Shown here: positions 56,750 through 64,000 of the stretch, in pieces | Position numbering within the stretch: the first letter of the stretch is position 1 | How the letters are laid out: every line of letters starts with the position of its first letter | From: Chara braunii | Taxonomy: Eukaryota; Streptophyta; Charophyceae; Charales; Characeae | DNA length: 64,000 nucleotides | Direction of reading: 5' to 3' | Assembly (NCBI GenBank): GCA_003427395.1 | Contig: BFEA01000066.1 | Span: 3,921,436 to 3,985,435 of the forward strand | The notes under the pieces: model-generated | Databases searched by the model: none | Seen by the model: the letters and a program-made list of their open reading frames with translations, nothing else | What the model was told of the DNA's origin: nothing | Position numbers and translations under genes: made by a program

Positions 56750-57720
56750 ATCTTACATAAGGCATAGGTCAAGCCGCCTGAACTTACAGTGCGCACCCAA
56801 CTTTAGCCAGGCCTAGAGTCAGAATAGCTAAACTTATAGAGCGTCCTGACTTGGCCAAATATACACAAACAGAGGTCACAACTATTTTTCACTTCTTTGG
56901 GCACATGACTAGACCACTCTAGTCGCTCTGGACCGTTTAAAGTATCCGAGTTGTATATACTTATCTTCACCTTTGTCTTCTAAGGCTGCATATGACTGAA
57001 CTAACTTAAGTTCAGTCTGCCCCAGTTTACCACCAATTTTATTCTTAGTTATAATCTCTTCAAGTTGTGATACGGTTATAGTCAGACCACCTAAACTTAT
57101 AGAACAGTCTGATAAGTTTGTCTTACATAAGATAGTAATAAGATATAGCCAAGTTATAACCATTGGGTTCCAGCATGTGCGAGGCTTTGAGCCAGACCCC
57201 CTAAACTTACAGAAGGATCTAACTCTCTGCCAGATTCGTTTCTATCTAAGCCATCATGTGTGTGGCATCGAGTCAGACCCCCTGAACTTACAGAAGGATC
57301 TGCCCCTTTGCCAAGGTTATTTCTTCATAATAAAGAGCAGGAAGGGACAAAGTCACCAAAACTTACAGAACAGCTCGGTCCCCTCGTTTAGAAACCAAAG
57401 AAACTTAAGAAAACCCAAAGGGAACAAGGCAACTCATGGCACCAAAACTTATTGAGCGTGCTGAGTCCCAGAAAATCGGGCACAATCAAACCCTTCACAG
57501 GTCAGAGCAGCCAGACCACCTAAACTTATAGAACAGCCTGACCCTCCATGCAGGCCACAACACTAGGTCTCCCCAAACTTATGGGGACATCCTGGCCTCC
57601 AGAGTAATCAGACCCTCTAAACTTATAGAAGGGTCTGACTTCTCCAAGCAAAATCAAAAGAAACAAAGCACCGGGTCTCCTCAAACTTATAGGGACCTCC
57701 CAGCCTTAACGACCCAGTCA
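56750..57720 (-). repeat. hairpin array type 2 in LTR C
   Basis: AAACTTATAG/AAACTTATGG cores recur about a dozen times (57086-57720 densest) between complementary arms such as GTCAGACC...GTCTGA and CTGGG- or AGGTCTCC...GGGGAC-type arms. Units are more numerous than in B. Confidence 0.75.
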
Positions 57721-60700
57721 ACCATCAAGCAAAACAAACCTCCATCCTGCCTTTCCCAGATGCAATTCTTTGAAGCAATCTGAATTCATACAGTCAATGA
57801 AGTTGAAACTGAACCCTGAACAGACATTCTTTTACTTAGTCTTGTCCGGTGTCCTGAAAATCAAACCAAAAATAGAGTCGGGCTTCACTCCATATATTCA
57901 GTCATCGATGCAATGGGCAGTAAAGATAAGGGTTATAACAGGGTTATAACTGAGTTCCGACAGAGCTCCCGCAATCGGTGGGGCAACCTCCCATGGAGGC
58001 CTTGGTGCGGATTACGGGTTGCAATCCCGCCTGCCGCCTTCCTCTCAGCACTAAGAAACTAGACTCAGAGTAAGAAAGGCAGAAGGAGAAAGATTTTCAG
58101 ACTCTCAGATCCAAAGGAGGTGCTCTCAGACTCGCGGGAGAGGGCCTTGTTGCCTTCAGCGTCTGGGGGCCCCGCAATGGCAACCAATGTATTAGCTTGG
58201 TCAAATCCAAGTCCGAACAGCTGATCACAATCCCCCTGCCTTCATAACTGCAACAATAACTTCCCCTTCCTGTCCGGTCTGACCACCTCTCCAAACCTCA
58301 CTTAATCTCGGCTGCTCATCAGCGTGTAACGACCTTAGACGCAACATCAGTTCATACGTAGCCCTTCGATGCAACAACAATGCCCAACGGCGAAGGCAGT
58401 GGCATACGGGAGCGGCCAGCAGCAAACAACCCACAACAATAAGCGGCAACAGTCACACTCCACAACAATATGCAGTAGTATGCCTGCAGTACGCAGCAGT
58501 CCGCTATAGCCAGCCACAGTATACAGCAGTCGTGGTCTGTGTCCAGTTCGCAACAACGACAACAATATACAATGATGGTCCTCAGCAGCAGCAGTCTGTG
58601 ACAGCGATCAACTAGCACCAGCAGTAGCTGTTAGTCGCCACAACCCACAGAAGTCCCTCACACTCTCCAGCCAGCAGCAGACAGTCACCCGCAACGGCTG
58701 TCCGCCGCAACAGTCCGAACACAGTCCGTCGCAGCTTTGTAATCCGTGTCCAACCAACTGTAACCGCAGTCGCACACGGCGATGGTCCGCAGAAATGACG
58801 AGAGTCTTCAATAGTCCCCAGTCCGCACTTAGTCCACAATCGCAGCGGTAGTATATAACAAACAACAACGCATAGTAACACAGAATAGCGAGACTGAGTG
58901 CCCCACAACCGCCTCTGCGGTCGCAGGCTATAGGAGTTACCGATAACCTGCGGCAAGATGCCGTAGCATACGGCAGTCAGTAGTAGACAACAACTAATAT
59001 GCAGCCAACAGAATCAACCGCGGTATTCAACCCAGAGTTTCGCAGTCCACCGTTCACAGCTCGTTACTCCACAGCCCACTGTGTCCTGGCATCCACTGTG
59101 AACCCCCCCGCCCTTCCTAGTTGCTTCAGTCAGCGGAGCAGGCAGTTCGGCACGCAGCAGACAAACCTCTGCCTCTCCAGCCCTCACCGGTTGCTCAAGC
59201 ATGCCATCCCACAGGTAAGTACCTGGCTCCTCAACTGATCCCATACTACTACCGCTGATAAACTGCGTGGAGCCGAGTGTGCTCTCCGTCAAATATCCGG
59301 GCGGATGGGCCACTGTCTTTCAGCCATGTGTGCGGGAATCCGAGAGGGGCTACTCCCATCGAGCCACTGAACTAGATCGCCATGAATCTATCATCGGAAT
59401 GTAGTCAGGCACACCCTCTTAGTAGGCTGATCAATGCTCTGACTGGCAGACCCAACTCCCACTGGTCCTTCGACGAATGGGGCGAGGGGCACCTCCTTAC
59501 GTTGTTCTCTTCGAACGAGGGTGCATCGCCTCGACCGACGGGTAAGTTTCCCACCTCGCGCCCGCCAGCCACAGCCCTCCTAAGAGTGATGAGCAGAACC
59601 GACCGGATCTCCCACCAGGACAAGGTCGGATACATCCGACCGGTGAGCCCTCCTTCAACAACCTTCCTCCCGTCGCTCTCCCAACCTCCCCGGCCTTCGC
59701 TTCTTCCGGCGATTGGCCGCAAACTATCGGGATGAATCTTCCGCTAGAATATGGAAAGATACGGAGCCATATTCAAGCCTCCTACCCCCTTTCCTTCTTC
59801 CCCGAAGTCGTCTTCTTTACTTCTGTTACAATTTACCCCATACCGCATCACTACCCCGTACCTACACCGGTGCACAAAACGAGGATGAATCTCCCCCTAA
59901 GGCACGAGAAGATACATTACATTTTATGGCACAAAGCAGAGCTCGTTCTCGGGCGCCTCGCTTAATCCATACAGAGCCAAACTCATCCCGCAGCTGTTAA
60001 ATCTAACCGCGCCATCGAAACCGCAGTCTAGCACATCCTCCAAATCGATACCCACCTCGCTCGATTTCGTGAGGGAACGAGCGGATTCTTAACACCTCCT
60101 CTTTCTCGTTCCCGCTTCCGCCATAGCCTGGCGCACCTAGTCTTATTTCCTCCTTCAGTCCTACTAACCCCCTTTTGATTCTGACCTCACATTCGAGATC
60201 GCCCTGGCCCAGAACCCCGATTTCAACTCCTAGCTTGGTGAAGAATAGCAAGGATACGACCGAGATATCTCCCTTCTCTCTCCTCCATCCGCCATACCCC
60301 GCACGCCTTTTCCCTTCTACCTTACTTTCCACTCACTTTTTACTACTTTCGGCTTCGGAGTCGTGGTCGCCAAGGGCAAAACCCCCTATCTCGACCCTCG
60401 CGCCACTCAGTTCCACCGGGAGTCGAGTGGTATCTCGATTCTCCCTCATGCCATAACCAACCTCCTCGTTCGCTACGCCACTCCACTTGCGAATGCACCC
60501 GGCTCGGTTACCGACCGGGTTCGTTCCCTACTTCTTCAACCCCGTTCGTCGTCACCCTGTGCTTTAGCGCACTGCGACAGACCACAAAAAGCCGCGCCGA
60601 CCTCCCGACCGTGCTGCGGCTACCCTTACCCGGCCGAATCCATCAGGTCCCATCATCTGGATTCCGCGCACATCCACACTGACTCATTGAACCGTCCACC

Positions 60701-61003
60701 GTACCACGTGGGACCAGAGAACAACGCACTCATAGGTCAATCAGTTTAATCAAATAGAATTAGCATACGTCGCCCAAAACTCCACGCCACGTCTAATATT
60801 TGTAATCAGAACCAAGGGGGAAATCATCTGCGCCTCAAACTTGCGCGCCCCCCACACCCTCTAATCTAGCCGAGTGCTTAATCAACGTAGCCCTCAGACA
60901 TCGCTGCGCCTCGCGCGGCATACTCAAACTTTTAGACTTAGCTTATTTTCTGTCATTTGCAAAAACCAGGGCGGATACCCTTGTAAGGGTATTCGCGCCG
61001 ACA

Positions 61004-61935
61004 GCGATCTCGTCTGAGGCCGTGAGAGTCACTACATCCAAGGCTAGAGAGGGAAGAGGGGGTCGTAGTACATCTCGACTTGCTTTTCATGCCACTGGGG
61101 GATCATGGCTACAATTACATCTTTGATGCGCGTGATAACCTTTCTGGCTTTGTAGATGGGCGGGTCATTCGTACAGGGACTGGGCCAGTCTTGGTTTGCT
61201 GCATCGAGGAGTACTACTTGCGCTATCCCTTTGTAAGGGAGTTCGTAATAGATAGAGGGTCGGAGTTTAACTGCCAGGAAGTACAAGAATTGTTATCAAG
61301 GTACGGCGTGGGAGCCAATTACACCACGACCACACACCCCCAGGCAAACGCTCCAGTGGCGAGAGGACATAGCACCATTACGAACCTTCTGGCTAAGTGG
61401 ACTGAAGGTACGCCTAATCAGTGGCCAAGGTACTTGAGGACGGCATTTTTTGTCGAGAATATTACGGTGAAAAGGACCACTAAATTCGCACCGGCCACAC
61501 TGTGGAGTGGGAGACACTACCTTCCCAATCGAGAGTTTCCTAAAGACTTGGAGGCGTCAGGACTTGGAGGTTGACCTGTGTTTTGAGGAGTTGCTTGATA
61601 TTCAAACGCAGCAGGTGGGCGCGATAGAGGAAAGAATTCAGGAGGCATCCAACCAAGTGGAAAGGAGCCGTATGAAAGATAAGGCTCGATGGGACCAGTG
61701 GGCGCGAGTAAGGAAAGTACCCTTGGCAGTTGGGGACGTCGTACTCCTGTATGATTCATCCTTGGAGAAGCAATGGTCCAGGAAACTTAGCAAGAGGTGG
61801 TTAGGTCCCTATCGGATTGTGTGATGTGAAGATTTTGACACATACCAAATTGAAGAGCTAAATGAGACAGAATGGAAGGATTGAGTGTCAGGAATGAGAC
61901 TTAAGAAGTTTGTGGCAAGGGAAGAGGTAAGATAG
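61004..61935 (+). pseudogene. pol: pol: integrase core and C-terminus
   Basis: Resumes after LTR C with a TGA near 61032 in a RLRP-x-ESLHPRLERE context, then LDLLFMPLGDHGYNYIFDA, ARDNLSGF (first Asp), FVIDRGSEFNCQEVQ (second Asp) and THPQANAPVARGHSTI. In Ty3-type integrases the residue before RGHSTI is the catalytic Glu; here it is Ala (GCG). A frameshift near 61513 leads to TTFPIESFLKTWRRQDLEV, a Glu/Arg-rich helix and KRWLGPYRIV, the GPY module. Stops (about 61824 and 61881) interrupt the tail. No chromodomain is visible. The HHCC domain is absent, so this integrase is dead three ways. Confidence 0.88.
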
Positions 61936-62037
61936 ACAATCTAACTTCTTTTCAGTACGGATGATAGGATGTATAGATTATATAGGATGCCTGTTGTATG
62001 TGTTTGGTTTGGCCTCAGCCTGCCTTAATCACCACCC

Positions 62038-63760
62038 ATGCCAAGAGGAGGGAGGGGGACGCGGCCGCCACGGAGGCCATTAGGGGCATCGGGAGGATAC
62101 GAGCGGCATGGGTCTCACTACCGAGAGAGTACGCCGGTATATAAGGATGGGGATATTGAGTTGTTCCTGGACAATTTCTGGGGGTATGCGGAGCATATGG
62201 GTTGGACCATGACCCATGCGATCGAGAGGCTGAGAGGAGCCGGCAGGTTCGCGGAGCCCATTGCACATATTCATAGGGATGCAAGGACGAGGCCAGAGGT
62301 GGAGGCGAGGATGCAGGAGCTACGACCATCACCTTTGGGACCTAATGGCAGACCGATCCGCCTGGAGATCGGGAATGCGGAAGAGTTCATCCCCGCCTTC
62401 GAGCGGTTCATGCATTGCGAGGGTATACTTAGGGATGAGTGGGCGAGAACGTTACCCCTGTCGACCAGAAAGGCAAAGAGGCCCCTGGCTAGGCAGATCT
62501 GAGACATGGCTTGGGATTGGGAGAGCTCGAGGGCCCACTTGAGAGAGGCATTCCGACGACCAGAGCCGCCTCAGCCCAGAGTCGAGAGACGTCAGAGAAG
62601 CAAGAGGCAGGGGGACCCTGAGCCCTGAGAAACCAGACCATATCGAGGGGGACGAAAAGCACTCGCCAGGCGTGAGGAGGGGTTGGTGCCCGAAACTGAG
62701 GAGCGAGGGGCATACCCTGAGTGCGGGATGGGGCCGGTAGAGTTCCATCGCTTTACTGAGGGAGGACTGGGAGGATCTCTGCAGCGCGCACGAGATGAGG
62801 TGCCAACATCTGGAGAGCCTCTGCAGGAATTGGAGGCACATTTGGAAGTCTCGCAGTGGAGAGTACCGCCGACGAGCGAAGGACGTGACGAGCCAGCAAA
62901 AGAAGTGCCACAAGAGGAGGTTCAGGACCCTGAGCGAGAGAGGAGGCCGAGTACTGAGAGGGGACATGTTGTAAAAGAGGTGATAGAGGTTGAGGAGGAT
63001 ACTCCCCCTCATACGCCGGCTGTGGGACTCAGACTTGGGAGCATGCCAGAGAGCGCACACGGCAGAAAGGAGGGATTACAGTGAGAGGAGATCCCACTAC
63101 CACCACCAGAGATGGTCCCTCCGCCAGGAGGAAGGGTGGAAAGAGAGAGAGAGAGAGAGAGCTGACTGGAGGAGAGAGGCCCTGGCTATGATTGACAGGC
63201 ACCTGGCTGCACATGCCCTAGAGCACCCTGACCTGAAGGAGCCCGTACCTAAGGAGCCACGCCAGGAGCCACGTCAGGCTAAGAGAGAGATGGGAGTGGA
63301 GACTCCAGAGAGAGCCAACCATCGCACGAGGGAGAGAGTGCCAGCAAGAGAGACGGCTGAGGAAAAGCGGGCCAGAATAGGGAAGCGTTTGGATGAAATT
63401 TGGCAGGAGAGACAGAGATTGGAAGAGGCAGGGGCACTACCAAACCAGCCACCACCACCCAAGCCATACGGGATCGAGAGTTCCTAGACCAGCATGGCGA
63501 GGGATTAACGGCTCAAGAAAAGGCAGAAGTTGGGACTTTGAAGAAGGCAGATGAGTACGTGGATCGGAAGATCCGCTTCTTGGCCAAGACATCTTTCGAT
63601 AGATATATGGTGTTGGAAGTTGATATGAGAGGGAAGGAGATGAAGGAGATGAGCCATGGAGTATGTCTGGAGACAGTTGAGGCTGAGGTCCGAGAGCTCA
63701 GAGCATTGGTGGCTAGTCAGGCTGCCATAATCCAGGACTTGAGACAGCAGCCACTCTCAA
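62038..63760 (+). pseudogene. extra gag-like ORF downstream of integrase
   Basis: Begins MPRGGRGTRPPRRP, about 100 bp after integrase. An Arg/Gly/Pro head (residues 1-35) leads to YKDGDIELFLDNFWGYAEHM, FIPAFERFMHCEG and WDWESSRAHLREAF, whose spacing resembles the helical capsid part of LTR-element Gag. A Glu/Arg/Pro-rich middle follows. A (GA)n run at 63138-63160 shifts the frame into RREALAMIDRHLAAHALEH, then a charged coiled coil (KRARIGKRLDEIWQERQRLE) and a final coil VEAEVRELRALVASQAAIIQ. TGA stops at 62500, about 62629 and 63082. It is cut off by mitochondrial-like DNA at about 63761. No zinc knuckle was found. It may be a second structural gene of the same element; it could also be the gag of a different element. 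Confidence 0.6.
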
Positions 63761-63807
63761 CCCCCAAATTCGTAGTTTGGTGCTCTATCCAATTGAGCTA
63801 CAAGCAC
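63761..63807 (-). pseudogene. truncated mitochondrial-like tRNA-Arg (ACG), 5' half
   Basis: Read on the minus strand: acceptor strand GTGCTTG, TA, D arm GCTC...GAGC, then anticodon arm CCAAA-CTACGAA-TTTGG with anticodon ACG. The T arm and 3' acceptor strand are missing; the sequence passes into the retroelement coiled-coil ORF. It lies 8 bp from the divergent tRNA-Glu. Confidence 0.78.
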
Positions 63808-63815
63808 ATTCATTC

Positions 63816-63888
63816 GTCCCTTTCGTCTAGGGGTATAGGACATCGCTTTTTCATGGCGAAGACACGGGTTCAAATCCCGTAAGGGATA
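63816..63888 (+). tRNA. trnE: tRNA-Glu (UUC), mitochondrial-like
   Basis: A 73-base cloverleaf can be drawn: acceptor GTCCCTT with AAGGGAT (first pair G-T), anticodon arm TCGCT-TTTTCAT-GGCGA with anticodon TTC at 63850-63852, and T arm ACGGG-TTCAAAT-CCCGT. Body sequence resembles plant-type mitochondrial trnE from memory. It lies at the edge of retroelement DNA, so it is probably a nuclear copy of mitochondrial DNA and its expression is doubtful. Confidence 0.82.
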
Positions 63889-64000
63889 TATATGATATGA
63901 TATCTATCATATCAAAGGGCCAGGTCAGGCGGGTCACACTACCGAAGCCTGTCAGTTGCATTAATTTAATTAACAAAAAACAAAACCACACATATGCCTA
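63889..64000. other. AT-rich tail after tRNA-Glu with a perfect hairpin
   Basis: GATATGATA (63894-63902) and TATCATATC (63905-63913) form a 9-bp stem with a TC loop, just 3' of the tRNA. It could be a mitochondrial processing or termination hairpin carried along with the tRNA. Nothing else is recognised up to the window end. Confidence 0.6.

Larger units (their letters stand above)
53981..61003 (-). mobile_element. giant LTR C, main part (7.0 kb)
   Basis: In minus orientation its 5' end (61003) reads TGTCGGCGCGAATACCC, identical to LTR B's first 17 bases, with the palindrome at 60975-60992. It aligns with LTR A along its length: 54120-54600 with 19920-20400, hairpin arrays 55920-56490 and 56750-57720, and TTGCAATCCCGCCTGCCGCC at 58019. 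A second partial copy of one block, with CGTCACGCGCGAGATT and AAAGCCGCGCAG, at 54680-54830 points to internal duplication. The left end lacks about 355 bp. It interrupts integrase; the right flank is GCGA. No internal genes. Confidence 0.8.

Noticed and set aside
62452-63060. 202-codon minus-strand ORF, Leu/Ser/Pro-rich
   Set aside because: Opposite-strand shadow of the Glu/Arg-rich gag-like ORF.

Overview
The window reads as nuclear DNA of a green-lineage eukaryote that is almost all repeat. Three clues point that way: a Ty3-type retroelement primed by a tRNA-Asp-like site, plant-style AACCCTAA telomere-like units at 1894-1930, and a tRNA-Glu copy resembling land-plant/charophyte mitochondrial tRNA near the right end. 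The retroelement polyprotein and the transposase-like gene look to me like those of charophyte algae such as Chara; that is an impression, not a search result. No ordinary housekeeping gene was found. Two 'n' bases (19583, 56675) mark unresolved positions.

Layout. 1-845 is a 91-bp satellite running in from the left. 846-6640 has no gene I can support, apart from an old LTR fragment at 2011-2430. 6.7-12.5 kb holds three tandem or dispersed repeat types that flank a decayed ORF (10007-11050, minus) on both sides in the same order. 12.9-18.1 kb is a minus-strand tandem cluster of four paralogues of a protein family I do not recognise. One copy (14637-15521, 294 codons) is open; the other three are broken. 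Conserved ~100-bp modules lie about 170 bp upstream of two copies. Next comes a decayed transposase-like gene (DUF7869-like) in two pieces, 18362-19404 and 26923-28500.

18-64 kb is dominated by a retrotransposon family with giant LTRs. Copy A is a 7.5-kb solo LTR (19409-26922, minus) that splits the transposase-like gene, with 4-bp target duplications. Copy B (29538-36576, plus) is a 7.0-kb 5' LTR followed by a primer-binding site and degenerate gag, protease, RT and RNase H (36975-42065). That internal region is broken by copy C (minus; 42066-42086 plus 53981-61003), which is itself split by copy D (42087-53980, plus, 11.9 kb, with its own target duplication). Integrase resumes at 61004, is followed by an extra gag-like ORF (62038-63760), and ends against mitochondrial-like DNA with a truncated tRNA-Arg and a complete-looking tRNA-Glu.

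The most unusual signal is inside the LTRs. They carry arrays and single copies of hairpins in which loop and flank are conserved while the stem sequence changes on both sides together. They include a palindrome beside the 5' terminus, ~23- and ~120-bp hairpin arrays, and a hairpin just before a conserved 5' splice-donor-like site. The paired changes suggest that structure, not sequence, is being kept. All protein-coding retroelement parts carry stops and frameshifts, so these copies are dead.
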